Part shown: positions 14,774 through 23,543 of the stretch, piece after piece
How the letters are laid out: each line of letters begins with the position of its first letter
How positions within the stretch are numbered: the first letter of the stretch is position 1
DNA from: CAYUNE01 sp964446115
Lineage (GTDB): Bacteria; Desulfobacterota; Desulfobulbia; Desulfobulbales; Desulfobulbaceae
DNA length: 64,000 nt
Direction of reading: 5' to 3'
Assembly (NCBI GenBank): GCA_964446115.1
Contig: CAYUNE010000001.1
Span: forward strand, 40,011 to 104,010
Position numbers and translations under genes: made by a program
The notes under the pieces: model-generated
Told to the model about the DNA's origin: nothing
The model's input: the letters and a program-made list of their open reading frames with translations, nothing else
Databases searched by the model: none

Positions 14774-17449
14774 ATGAGTCACACGACAAAGGCGCGGAAA
14801 CATACCCTGGCAAAGGCCTATGAGTTTGCCCATGTGGAAAAACGCTGGCTGGAGAAATGGCAGGAGGAGGGAACCTTCGATGCGACCATGATCAAGGGGC
14901 GCGACAGCTTCTCCATTGTGATTCCGCCTCCCAATGTCACCGGGGTTCTCCATGTGGGGCATGCCCTCAACAATACCCTGCAGGACATCCTCACCCGCTA
15001 TCACCGCATGCTGGGGGACAACACCCTCTGGGTTCCGGGTACCGACCACGCCGGTATCGCCACCCAGAACGTGGTGGAACGTCAGCTCCACAGCGAGGGA
15101 ACAAATCGCCACGAACTGGGGCGGGAGAGGTTCATCGAGCGCGTCTGGGAGTGGAAGAAGGAAAAGGGTGATACCATTATCAGGCAGCTGAAGAAGCTGG
15201 GTTGTTCCTGTGACTGGCGCCATGAGCGGTTCACCATGGACGAGGGATTGTCACGGGCCGTGCGGGAGGTCTTTGTCCGCCTCTATGACGAGGGACTCAT
15301 TTACAGAGGAGACTATATCGTCAACTGGTGTCCCCGATGTCTCACAGCCCTGGCCGATGACGAAGTGGAACATGAGCCCCTCACCGGAAAGCTGTACCAT
15401 ATTCGCTATCCATACCTGAAGGGCAACGGCTACCTGGTGGTGGCCACCACAAGGCCGGAAACCATGCTCGGCGATACCGGGGTCGCTGTCCATCCCGATG
15501 ATGAGCGCTACAACTCTTTGCCGGAAAAAGCGGTGAGGCTGCCGCTTACCGATCGGGTGATTCCCATTGTCTTTGATCATCATGTACGACGCGATTTCGG
15601 CACCGGAGCCCTCAAGGTCACCCCGGCCCATGACCGGGATGACTATGAGATCGGTCGCCGCCACAATCTTGAGATCCTCAAGGTCATGGACGGCCACGGC
15701 GTCATGAATGAAAAGGCCGGAAAATACGCCGGACTGGATCGCTTCGCCTGTCGCCGGCAGGTGGTGGCCGATCTTGAGGAACTCGGCCTGCTTGAGGGAA
15801 TCGAAGAATATGATCATGCCGTGGGAAAATGCTATCGATGTTCCACCGTGGTCGAACCCACCACCTCGCTCCAGTGGTTCGTCTCCGTGCGTCCCCTGGC
15901 CGAGCGGGCCGTGGCCGCCGTGCGGGAGGGGCGTATCAGGATCTATCCCGATACCTGGTACAATACCTTTTACAGTTGGATGGAGAATATTCGCGACTGG
16001 TGCATCTCGCGGCAGATCTGGTGGGGCCATCGTATTCCGGCCTGGACCTGTGAAGATTGCCGCGAACTCGTTGTTGCCACCGAGGATCCGGAGAACTGCC
16101 CCCAATGCGGCGGCAGCAAACTGCAGCAGGAAACCGACGTGCTGGACACCTGGTTCAGTTCGGCCCTGTGGCCCTTTTCCACCCTGGGCTGGCCCGACAG
16201 CACCCCTGAGTTGAAGTTTTTCTATCCCACCTCCATTCTCATTACCAGCTTCGACATTCTCTTTTTCTGGGTTGCCAGGATGATGATGATGGGACTCCAC
16301 TTTCTGGACGAGGTCCCCTTCCGTGATGTCTATCTCCACGCTCTGGTGCGGGATAAACACGGCAAGAAGATGAGTAAGTCAACCGGTAACGTCATTGATC
16401 CCCTCGAGGTGATGGCCCGCTACGGCACCGATGCCCTCCGTTTCACCCTCACCGCCTTTGCGGCTCAGGGCCGGGAGATCAGGCTTGACGAAGACCGGAT
16501 CGAGGGATATCGACATTTCATCAACAAGCTGTGGAATGCCGCCCGGTTTGCCCTCATGCACCTGGACGAGGAAGACCTGGGATTTGTCGGCCGCCAGGAG
16601 AGGACAAATCATGCCCTGCACCACCGGTGGATTCTGAGTCGGGCCGCCCAGACCATCCGGCAGAGCCGGGAAGCCCTGGACAACTATAATTTCAATGAGG
16701 TGGCCGCAGCAATCTACCAGTTTACCTGGCATGAGTTCTGTGACTGGTACCTGGAGTGGATTAAGCCGGATCTCTATGGCGACGATCCGGAGGCGGCCCG
16801 GCAGGCCCGGGGTGTGATGCTCCATGTCCTGGAGATTATCCTGGGGCTGCTGCATCCAATTACTCCCTTTGTTACCGAGGAGATCTGGAGCGTGCTGCCC
16901 GGGAAACGACATCCCATTATGACCACCCCCTTCCCGGAGTACGAGGCAGGGCATGCGGACCAGGAGGCCGAGGAGATTGCCGACTTTCTCATGGGGATTA
17001 TCAACGGTGTCCGTCATGTTCGCAGTGAGGCCGGTCTTCATCCCACCGTGCGGGTCGATGCCTTCGTCATCTGTCCCCATGCCGAGAAACGGCAGTGGAT
17101 AACCGTCCATGCCGATTCCATCAAGAACCTGACGCGGGCCGCGAATCTCACCGTTGTCGGTGAAGGTGAGGTTCCCCCGGATGCCGGGACCTATCTCTAT
17201 CGGGAAATTGAGATCTACATTCCCCTCCAGGATCTGGTTGATGTCGATGCCGAGCTCGCAAAAAATGCCCGGGAGGCGGGTAAGCTGGAAAAAGAACTTG
17301 CCCGGGTCACTGCCAAGCTGGCCAATGAGAACTTTCTCAAACGGGCCCCGAAGGATGTGGTGCGAAAGGAACGCGATAAAAGAGAAGAGCTTGAGACCCG
17401 ACTGGCCAAGCTGCGGGAATCGGCCCGGCGGCTCGACAAGCTCAGGTGA
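14774..17449 (+). CDS. valS: Valyl-tRNA synthetase
   Basis: An 891-residue class I aminoacyl-tRNA synthetase. The HIGH motif is in PPPNVTGVLHVGHALNNT, the KMSKS motif in KKMSKSTGNVIDPLE, and the editing domain has TTRPETMLGDTGVAVHP. A zinc-ligand pair pattern (CEDC and CPQC) occurs near residues 420-440. The C-terminal coiled coil (about 820-891, rich in Lys, Glu and Leu) is present. It is a full-length, normal enzyme. It lies 70 bp after dgt, where a small hairpin GTCTCC/GGAGAC occurs. Confidence 0.96.
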   Translation: MSHTTKARKHTLAKAYEFAHVEKRWLEKWQEEGTFDATMIKGRDSFSIVIPPPNVTGVLHVGHALNNTLQDILTRYHRMLGDNTLWVPGTDHAGIATQNVVERQLHSEGTNRHELGRERFIERVWEWKKEKGDTIIRQLKKLGCSCDWRHERFTMDEGLSRAVREVFVRLYDEGLIYRGDYIVNWCPRCLTALADDEVEHEPLTGKLYHIRYPYLKGNGYLVVATTRPETMLGDTGVAVHPDDERYNSLPEKAVRLPLTDRVIPIVFDHHVRRDFGTGALKVTPAHDRDDYEIGRRHNLEILKVMDGHGVMNEKAGKYAGLDRFACRRQVVADLEELGLLEGIEEYDHAVGKCYRCSTVVEPTTSLQWFVSVRPLAERAVAAVREGRIRIYPDTWYNTFYSWMENIRDWCISRQIWWGHRIPAWTCEDCRELVVATEDPENCPQCGGSKLQQETDVLDTWFSSALWPFSTLGWPDSTPELKFFYPTSILITSFDILFFWVARMMMMGLHFLDEVPFRDVYLHALVRDKHGKKMSKSTGNVIDPLEVMARYGTDALRFTLTAFAAQGREIRLDEDRIEGYRHFINKLWNAARFALMHLDEEDLGFVGRQERTNHALHHRWILSRAAQTIRQSREALDNYNFNEVAAAIYQFTWHEFCDWYLEWIKPDLYGDDPEAARQARGVMLHVLEIILGLLHPITPFVTEEIWSVLPGKRHPIMTTPFPEYEAGHADQEAEEIADFLMGIINGVRHVRSEAGLHPTVRVDAFVICPHAEKRQWITVHADSIKNLTRAANLTVVGEGEVPPDAGTYLYREIEIYIPLQDLVDVDAELAKNAREAGKLEKELARVTAKLANENFLKRAPKDVVRKERDKREELETRLAKLRESARRLDKLR

Positions 17450-17453
17450 GCAA

Positions 17454-17700
17454 GTACAGGTTCCTGAATCCGTGGTGGAATTTTAATAATATTTGATATA
17501 ATGATTGAAATTCAGGATGATAGATACAAAACATTCGGGAATCTTTATTCACTCTGAGTATGAAACCGCCCTTCGGCGCGTCCGGGTGCACGCCATCTAC
17601 TTTGTCTGGAACCGTCCGATATAGTTTACTATAATCAAACGGTTCCCTTCGCGTATCCGGCGCAGGCACGAAACTCACGGATTCGGGAGGTTGGAAGTAC
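17454..17700. mobile_element. Possible MITE-like element with imperfect terminal inverted repeats
   Basis: GTAC...CCTGAATCCGTG (17454-17474) is mirrored by CACGGATTCGGGAGG...GTAC (17676-17700). The inner part holds further hairpins: TCCTGAAT/ATTCAGGA (about 17462-17517), and GGAACCGT (17608-17615)/ACGGTTCC (17639-17646) enclosing ATAGT/ACTAT. No transposase is present. A minus-strand 86-codon frame spans the element, but I do not regard it as a proven gene. The unit fills the 298-bp gap between valS and the next gene, which otherwise shows nothing. Confidence 0.4.
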
Positions 17701-17747
17701 AATAAACCGCGGGGTTAGATATCCCGCATCGGTTATCTTTTTTCTTC

Positions 17748-18890
17748 TTATTTCCAGGCGCAGGTATAGATATGCCTGGTCAACCGCAGAATGGGAATGC
17801 CGACGGCCGTGATTCCGCCGTTTTCTGTGTCAGGGGTGGGATTTTCCCGGCCATTTCCCTGGCCGTTATCATTTTCGTTTTCTTCCGGGGACTGATCGTC
17901 CCGGTCGGTCTTGTCGTCATCCGGATCCCAACCCGCGATCCTGGCCAGAATCCACCACATGGCATAGGCCTTGCGATTGGCTGTGATATCCTGGGTGGTA
18001 TGCTCACCATAGGCGTGTGAGCCGTCCTCAATACTCCGGTTTTCAAACCACTCTTCTCCCAGGCTATGATCATCCTGCCAGCGGCGATAGAAATCACCAC
18101 CCGCCGAAGAATTTCCGTCGTCCCCGGCATCCGGCCAGTAATTTCCCTCCATGTCATGGGTATCGATACTGTAGTAATCAAGGCAGAAATATCCGTTTTG
18201 TCGGCAATAGTCCGTGATGAGGCCGGCCTGGTCGGCGGGTTTGCCGGCTCCGATGTTGTCGTTGCCGTTGGCATGGCCGGTCATGAACACAAAGGTGACC
18301 GGTACCGCGCGTTCACCGCTTAAGATTTTTTCACCCCCGGGACCATATTCATCAATCAGGGTCCGCATCCCAGGCAGGTAGTTTGCCGCCACGTCATGTC
18401 CGGCGATATTGCACCATGACCACATCACCACGTTGATATCCCCATTGGCCGGATCATCGAGAAAATTTCGCGTCAGCTGCACAAAGGCGCTTTCATTGTA
18501 GCTGAGATCCGATGAGGCGGGGATATTGTCGTTGTAGGGCCACCTGTTGATGGCATAATCGTGGAAGTCCAGCCTGCCGTCACCCGCTGTGCCGCTGAAG
18601 GCGGTGGGCCTTCCGCTACTGGTGAATTTGATCCCGAAGGTTACATCGTCGCCGTTTTTATAGGAGGCCAGGCCCAGCATGCCCCGGGTGACATGGGTGC
18701 CGTGGGAGGTGTGCTGGTAAGCGATGTGCAGAGTGGTCCGGGCTGCATCGATGTATTGGCGGGGGATGGCGCGCAGCACTTCCTCCCGGGCGACTTCGTG
18801 ACCGGCAACATATTCGGCGGCCTCCACATTACAGACACAGAGAAAAGAACAGCACAACAGGTAGAAACAAAGTCGGGTAACAGGGTTCAT
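17748..18890 (-). CDS. Secreted protein of unknown function with HTSHGTH motif
   Basis: A 380-residue exported protein with a cysteine-rich signal peptide (about 1-25, ending NVEAA). The mature part begins with a region containing IAYQHTSHGTHVTRGM, then VVMWSWCNIAGHD, TFVFMTGHANGNDN and DYYSIDTHDMEGNYWPD. These His/Asp/Ser-rich motifs resemble an SGNH-like hydrolase or metal-binding fold, but I cannot name the family. A low-complexity acidic stretch (about 325-360, DDDKTDRDDQSPEENEND) precedes a short hydrophobic C-terminal end (GITAVGIPILRLTRHIYTC) that might be a sorting or anchoring tail. It is transcribed away from the DUF1566 gene; both may be surface proteins. Confidence 0.6.
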   Translation of the reverse strand: MNPVTRLCFYLLCCSFLCVCNVEAAEYVAGHEVAREEVLRAIPRQYIDAARTTLHIAYQHTSHGTHVTRGMLGLASYKNGDDVTFGIKFTSSGRPTAFSGTAGDGRLDFHDYAINRWPYNDNIPASSDLSYNESAFVQLTRNFLDDPANGDINVVMWSWCNIAGHDVAANYLPGMRTLIDEYGPGGEKILSGERAVPVTFVFMTGHANGNDNIGAGKPADQAGLITDYCRQNGYFCLDYYSIDTHDMEGNYWPDAGDDGNSSAGGDFYRRWQDDHSLGEEWFENRSIEDGSHAYGEHTTQDITANRKAYAMWWILARIAGWDPDDDKTDRDDQSPEENENDNGQGNGRENPTPDTENGGITAVGIPILRLTRHIYTCAWK

Positions 18891-19205
18891 TTTGAAAACC
18901 TTTCTGATTGCAAATAGTTATGATAACATGTTGAAATAACAAAGATTTCAGCATTGGTCACCGGTTGGAGGCAGTTCTTGTTTCGACCCCCCGGAGGGGG
19001 AAGTTAAGGGAAAAAGGCGGCAGGGTAACAAAAAGAAGAGCGGGAGGTGCGGCCGTTCAAAGGCAAGGGATGGGGAGGGTGAAAAAATAGGCTGGAGCGG
19101 TGGAAACAGCGATTGTGAACAGAGGTGGCTTAAGAGTCCGGGGGTTGGGGTCGATAAAGAAAAACGGCTGGATGAGAGGCGTTTTTCACATGGGAGAAGA
19201 GAGAA
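18891..19205. other. Divergent intergenic region, purine-rich
   Basis: This 315-bp gap lies between two divergent secreted-protein genes. The part next to the minus-strand gene is AT-rich (18895-18955) and probably holds its promoter. From 18985 the plus strand is strongly purine-rich, with a small CCCCCCGGAGGGGG palindrome at about 18988. No RNA gene or convincing riboswitch was recognised. Confidence 0.4.
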
Positions 19206-21527
19206 ATGAGAAAGCAAAAAAGAGTGTCCCGGGCCCTGGCGGTTATCACCGTTTTTTTTATGGTTTTTCCGTTTTCCGGATTTGCGGGTAGTGTGGCCCC
19301 CATTCTTTCCCTGCTGCTTGGGGACCGGATGCCGGGACAGACGACAGGTGGTGCGGTTGCTCCGAAGGTAACGCCGGCCCTGTCGCATATGACAACCAGG
19401 GATACCGGTACTATCGAGATTGCCTGGACAGCCGGAAGCGATGGCATCACTCCAGAGGAAGAGATCCGGTACGAGGTTCACCTCTCAACCAGGGAAGATT
19501 TCACCCCCGGACCGGATACCCTGAAAAAGACCGTGGTGGGAGAGACCTCCACCGAGATCAGCGGTCTTGAGCCCGATACCCTTTATTATGGAAAGGTTGT
19601 TGCGGTCTATCCCACCGGTGAAGAGGCGGTTTCCACAACCCTCAAGGCCAAGACAGCCCTCCACGACGTGGTTCCCGACGACACAGCTGTGGTCGTGACC
19701 GCCGATGAGCTGGGCCTTGGTCCTCATACCACCTCAGACGGCTCTACCTATGTCTATTCCGGGGGGACACCGCCGCCGGCGGACAGCCTGCTCTTTTCCG
19801 AGGATGCTGAGGGAGTGACGAGTCTCCGGGTTGTCGTTGATGCCGCAACCAATGACGATGGCACCATCACGGTTCAGACCCGCCCCGGTTCGCTCACCGA
19901 TGTTCTTGACCGGGGCAGCCTCTATTCTTCCTTTCACCTCACGAAGGATGCCGCGCAGAGCGAGCGTCTGGCCGTCAGGGCAGCCGGGGTCCGTCGGCCC
20001 CGGGCCGAGGAGGACGGGCCGTTATCGCTTGCGGTCACGGCTGAATTCGAACCCGAGGTCATTGCCACCGCCCAATGGGGTGCTACCACTGCGAAGCAAC
20101 TTGATTCCGCCGAGATAGGACTGACGGGAACCCTTTCCCTTGATGTCCTGGCAACCTATTCTTTTCCCGAACCCACCGAAGAAACAAGGGATTTTACCCT
20201 TTTCCGGCGCAGCTGGAATTCAACGTATATGGTGGGCTCGGTTCCGGTTTATCAGGAGATCATTCTCACCATGGATGTGGCCGCCACCGTCACGGTCGAT
20301 GAGAGGTTGAGCGGCACCGGCAGCGCCCATCTGACGGAAACGGTCGAGATGGGAGTCCGTTTTGACGGGGGTGTCTGGAGCCCCTATATCCTCAGGAACG
20401 GCGCGGATACCGACTCCATTGATATGGAGCTTGAAACACCCGGACCGGCCAGGGCCGGGGTGCGACTGATACCGCGGATAGAGGTGAGGTTCTACGATGT
20501 TGAGGCGGCGACACTGACAATGGAACCCGTTGTCACCGGCATGCTTACCGAGACCGGGATTACCACAAATGAAGATTTTCTGGCAGCTCATCCCGGTCTG
20601 CAAACGCAGATCGACAACATAACCGTTGATCGTGGTCTGGAATCCGGCATTGAGGTCGATCTGCAATCGTTGGGCAATGGCTGGGAAACCCTGGCGAGGA
20701 CTTGCATACTGGGACGGGAGAGCGATTGCCTGGAGGTCTTTGAGCCGGAACCTCTCTTTTCTTTGCCCGTTTCTGTTTTGCAGACCACAACATCAACGGA
20801 CAGCGGTTCCACCGAACTTGTGCTGGAAATCACGGATGGTACGGCCAACGGTTTTGTTCCGACATCCATTCGCTGGGAAGTTTTCCCGGCCGACGGCGCC
20901 ACGGTTTCTCCCGGGGTCTGTAGCGGAAGTTCCGGGCCGACCCGCTGTGAGGCTCTCTTCACGCCGGGATTTCAGGAGGAATACACGGTTTTTGTCTCCG
21001 GATACGGTCGTCTGGGAGAAGTGGCACGCCGCTTCCAATCAGTCTCTGTGGCCGGGGTGCCGGTTGCGGGAGGAGGAGCGCCCGGGCCGGAACCGACGGC
21101 ACCCGCCGGAACCGTCGTCACCCCACCGGTGACGGCGACAGGAGCGAGCCTTACCTGGCAGCGCAGCGACAACGGCCATGGATACACCCGGGAAGGGGCA
21201 AGGGCATACTGTGAAAATCTCGTCCAGGACGGCTATTCCGACTGGCGCCTGCCCACACTGGATGAGCTCAAGAGCTTGGTTGTCTGCAGCAACGGCCAAC
21301 CAACACCCTTACAGACCTATCCCTATCCCCCGTATCAGTGTCACGGGAACGGTTACAGCCGTTTTTACAACAGACCGACCATTGATCCCGCCTTTACCTC
21401 GCAGTCCGGGAGCTACTGGACGGATACCGACTATGACTCGGGACATGGCTGGGCGGTTTTTTTCTCAACCGGCATGACCGGATGGTATAAGAATACGGGA
21501 TACAGTTATGTGCGCTGCGTGCGATAG
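19206..21527 (+). CDS. Secreted protein with fibronectin-III-like and DUF1566 domains
   Basis: A 773-residue exported protein. A signal peptide (about 1-27, FSGFAG) precedes a fibronectin type III-like domain (about 60-150: IEIAWTAGSD ... YEVHLSTREDF ... ISGLEPDTLYYGKVVAV). A long beta-rich middle part without recognised domains follows. The C-terminal 130 residues are a DUF1566 (Lcl-type) domain, with LTWQRSDNGHGYTREGARAY, DWRLPTLDELKSL, SYWTDTDYDSGHGWAVFF and YVRCVR. DUF1566 is common in surface proteins of delta- and gammaproteobacteria, often as the last domain. Function unknown; a surface or binding role is inferred. No sortase-type or type IX signal is evident. Confidence 0.78.
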   Translation: MRKQKRVSRALAVITVFFMVFPFSGFAGSVAPILSLLLGDRMPGQTTGGAVAPKVTPALSHMTTRDTGTIEIAWTAGSDGITPEEEIRYEVHLSTREDFTPGPDTLKKTVVGETSTEISGLEPDTLYYGKVVAVYPTGEEAVSTTLKAKTALHDVVPDDTAVVVTADELGLGPHTTSDGSTYVYSGGTPPPADSLLFSEDAEGVTSLRVVVDAATNDDGTITVQTRPGSLTDVLDRGSLYSSFHLTKDAAQSERLAVRAAGVRRPRAEEDGPLSLAVTAEFEPEVIATAQWGATTAKQLDSAEIGLTGTLSLDVLATYSFPEPTEETRDFTLFRRSWNSTYMVGSVPVYQEIILTMDVAATVTVDERLSGTGSAHLTETVEMGVRFDGGVWSPYILRNGADTDSIDMELETPGPARAGVRLIPRIEVRFYDVEAATLTMEPVVTGMLTETGITTNEDFLAAHPGLQTQIDNITVDRGLESGIEVDLQSLGNGWETLARTCILGRESDCLEVFEPEPLFSLPVSVLQTTTSTDSGSTELVLEITDGTANGFVPTSIRWEVFPADGATVSPGVCSGSSGPTRCEALFTPGFQEEYTVFVSGYGRLGEVARRFQSVSVAGVPVAGGGAPGPEPTAPAGTVVTPPVTATGASLTWQRSDNGHGYTREGARAYCENLVQDGYSDWRLPTLDELKSLVVCSNGQPTPLQTYPYPPYQCHGNGYSRFYNRPTIDPAFTSQSGSYWTDTDYDSGHGWAVFFSTGMTGWYKNTGYSYVRCVR

Positions 21528-21548
21528 TGGAGTTTTCCGGCGCTGCTA

Positions 21549-21767
21549 CTAATCCTCCAGATCCTCCAGCCCCTTTTCCGGGGTGAGAAACCAGATGGCT
21601 GCGGCCTTGCAGCACCACACCTTGCCGTTTTCCTCCAGGATACAGTCGCCGTACTTCCAGCCGAAGCGGGCAAGAAATGTTTCCAGTTTCTTTTTTGATT
21701 TTTCGTAAAGATCCCAGCTGAAACCTTCCATCTCGGACACGCAGACCATCTCGACCTTTTTTTCCAT
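21549..21767 (-). CDS. Small hypothetical protein (72 aa)
   Basis: This short frame encodes MEKKVEMVCVSEMEGFSWDL and then a charged, Trp-containing sequence ending LTPEKGLEDLED. It is supported by a very good ribosome-binding site (AAAGGAGGAAACA-ATG) and by sensible amino-acid composition. No family is recognised. It has two adjacent cysteines (WCC) and no signal peptide. It is convergent with the DUF1566 gene, with a 21-bp gap. The 232 bp upstream, to the tRNA, shows no other gene. Confidence 0.55.
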   Translation of the reverse strand: MEKKVEMVCVSEMEGFSWDLYEKSKKKLETFLARFGWKYGDCILEENGKVWCCKAAAIWFLTPEKGLEDLED

Positions 21768-21999
21768 TGTTTCCTCCTTTTCCGTGCTGCTCCCGGCAGC
21801 TTGTGTCCGCCCCTGGAATGCGGCGGGATCCGGGATTGTTTTGTGCGTATGCTTACAATAATCACTTTTTGCCGGAAGGCAAGGCGGAGCCGCTGTTTGC
21901 CTTTTCCAGGGCCTGGCACGGATGACGACGGCACCGGGGCGGGGAAGTGTGGAAGGGGAGGGTTGCTTGCGTGAAAACAGGTGGAGATGCGGTGGGAAA

Positions 22000-22076
22000 T
22001 GGTGCCCGTGGCAGGACTCGAACCTGCTGCCTCCGGGTTAGGAATCCGGTGCTCTATCCAGATGAGCTACACGGGC
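22000..22076 (-). tRNA. tRNA-Arg (anticodon CCT)
   Basis: A 77-nt cloverleaf with the 3' CCA encoded. The acceptor stem GCCCGTG pairs with CACGGGC, the D-loop has AGCTCATCTGGATAGAGC, and the T-arm has GGTTCGAGTCC. The anticodon loop reads TTCCTAA, so the anticodon is CCT (codon AGG). Position 31-39 of the anticodon stem is an A-C mismatch. Confidence 0.93.
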
Positions 22077-22166
22077 GCAGAGAAGATGGGTGGAAGCCGT
22101 ATGCCCGTTGACAATATATACTTGCCGGAAGAAATTCAAGGGAAAAAGGGTTATTGATCACAGGCA

Positions 22167-22254
22167 CCGCATCTTCACTGAATCTCTCCCACCCCATAAC
22201 GGGGATATGACGGTCGGGAGATTGAGCAAATCTGCAGCACCCGTGATCGGTTAC
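22167..22254 (+). repeat. Dispersed intergenic repeat, hairpin module plus first motif
   Basis: CCGCATCTTCACTG (22167) leads into an imperfect hairpin (AATCTCTCCCACC ... CGGTCGGGAGATT) around a GGGGATATG core. GCAAATCTGCAGCACCCGTG and ATCGGTTAC follow. The second half of the element is missing. It lies between tRNA-Arg(CCT) and the 3' end of glgC. Confidence 0.7.
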
Positions 22255-22274
22255 GAACCAGCCGGGCCGGGGAG

Positions 22275-23543
22275 TCAGGCCGATAGCCCGTCGGCGATCT
22301 CCAGGGGTGCGGGCATATTCCGGCCGTCGAAATTGGGGGCCACCACGCAGTTTCTGCCCACGGTGATTCCCGCCGGCAGAAAGGCCTTTTTTCCGATCAG
22401 GGTTATGCCGGTATAGAGATGGGTGGGATAAGCCTTGTTGGCAACCGTTGCCTTGTCGCCGCTGCCGATAACGGCACCGGCGCCGATTTCCACCCGTTTA
22501 TCACAGATGACCAGATCGACTACGGCCCCGCTGCGGATGACACTGTCCTCGAAGATCACCGAATCCCGGACAACGGCACCTTTTTCAACAACGACTCCCG
22601 GTGAGAGTACCGAGTTTTCCACGACCCCCTCGATGATGCAGCCGGCCGAGATCATGGAACAGCAGACCCGGCTGCCGTTGAAAAACCGCGCCGGTGCCCG
22701 GTCCATGGGGCGGCCGTCGGCCTCGGTATTGGTCCGTATGCCCCACTTTTCCGGGGATATTTCCGCATCCGGCCGGATCACATCCATATTGGCTTCCCAA
22801 AAGGCCTGGATGGTACCCACATCACGCCAGTAACCGTAGAAGGGATAGGCGAAGACGCGGTCGTTCCCGATAGCCCTCGGCAGGATGTGCATGCCGAAAT
22901 CGCTCTCCCGTCTGTCATGGGAGAGCGCTTCCAGCAGGTAGGAGGTCTTGAAGACATAGATTCCCATGGATGCCAGGTTGGTCCGCGGTTCCTTGGGTTT
23001 TTCCTCCCAGTCGATGATACGGTTGTCGCTGTCGGTGATACCGGCACCGAATTGGTGGATCTGGCTTTTGGGCACTACCATCATGCCGATGGTCACATCC
23101 GCCTTTTTATGACGATGATAGGTGATCATGGCATCAAAGTCCATGTGATAGATATGATCACCGGAGAGAATGACCACCTCGTCGGCAGGATTGGCCTGGA
23201 TAAAGTCGATGTTCTGGCGGATGGCGTCCGCCGTTCCCTTGTACCAGTCGCTGTCCTGTTCGCCTGTCCGGGGCGGCAGGATCTTGACGCCGCGGGTGCG
23301 GCCGGTGAAATCCCAGGCATCTCCCGTACCCACGTGGCGCATGAGAGAGAGCGGCTTGTACTGGGTCAGCACTCCCACCCGGGTCAGGCCAGAGTTCATC
23401 ACATTGGAGAGGCTGAAATCGATAATCCGATAGAGTCCGGCAAAGGGCACTGCGGGTTTGGCCCGGTGTCCCACCAGGATATTGAGTCGACTGCCGACTC
23501 CGCCGGCCAGCAGCAACACCAGGGCATCCTTACTCTTTTTCAT
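22275..23543 (-). CDS. glgC: Glucose-1-phosphate adenylyltransferase
   Basis: A 422-residue enzyme that makes ADP-glucose for glycogen. It has the nucleotide-binding signature LLAGGVGSRL, the RAKPAVPFAG lysine region, ILSGDHIYHMDF, and the glucose-1-phosphate site region GIYVFKTSYLLEAL/ESDFGMHILP. A left-handed beta-helix C-terminal domain has VVEKGAVVRDSVIFEDSVI-type hexapeptides. ATG at 23543 was chosen over longer in-frame starts because GGAGGTGCTGCG precedes it. It overlaps the upstream glgC/glgD-like gene by 4 bp (ATGA), which suggests translational coupling. Confidence 0.9.
   Translation of the reverse strand: MKKSKDALVLLLAGGVGSRLNILVGHRAKPAVPFAGLYRIIDFSLSNVMNSGLTRVGVLTQYKPLSLMRHVGTGDAWDFTGRTRGVKILPPRTGEQDSDWYKGTADAIRQNIDFIQANPADEVVILSGDHIYHMDFDAMITYHRHKKADVTIGMMVVPKSQIHQFGAGITDSDNRIIDWEEKPKEPRTNLASMGIYVFKTSYLLEALSHDRRESDFGMHILPRAIGNDRVFAYPFYGYWRDVGTIQAFWEANMDVIRPDAEISPEKWGIRTNTEADGRPMDRAPARFFNGSRVCCSMISAGCIIEGVVENSVLSPGVVVEKGAVVRDSVIFEDSVIRSGAVVDLVICDKRVEIGAGAVIGSGDKATVANKAYPTHLYTGITLIGKKAFLPAGITVGRNCVVAPNFDGRNMPAPLEIADGLSA

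Noticed and set aside
17442..17702. 86-codon minus-strand open frame after valS
   Set aside because: It coincides with an inverted-repeat element full of hairpins, overlaps the valS stop and has no clear ribosome-binding site, so it is more likely a by-product of the element.
18960..19205. Possible cyclic-di-GMP riboswitch before the DUF1566 gene
   Set aside because: The purine-rich leader has isolated GGCA and GGTAAC pieces, but the conserved GEMM core and its pairing helices could not be assembled.
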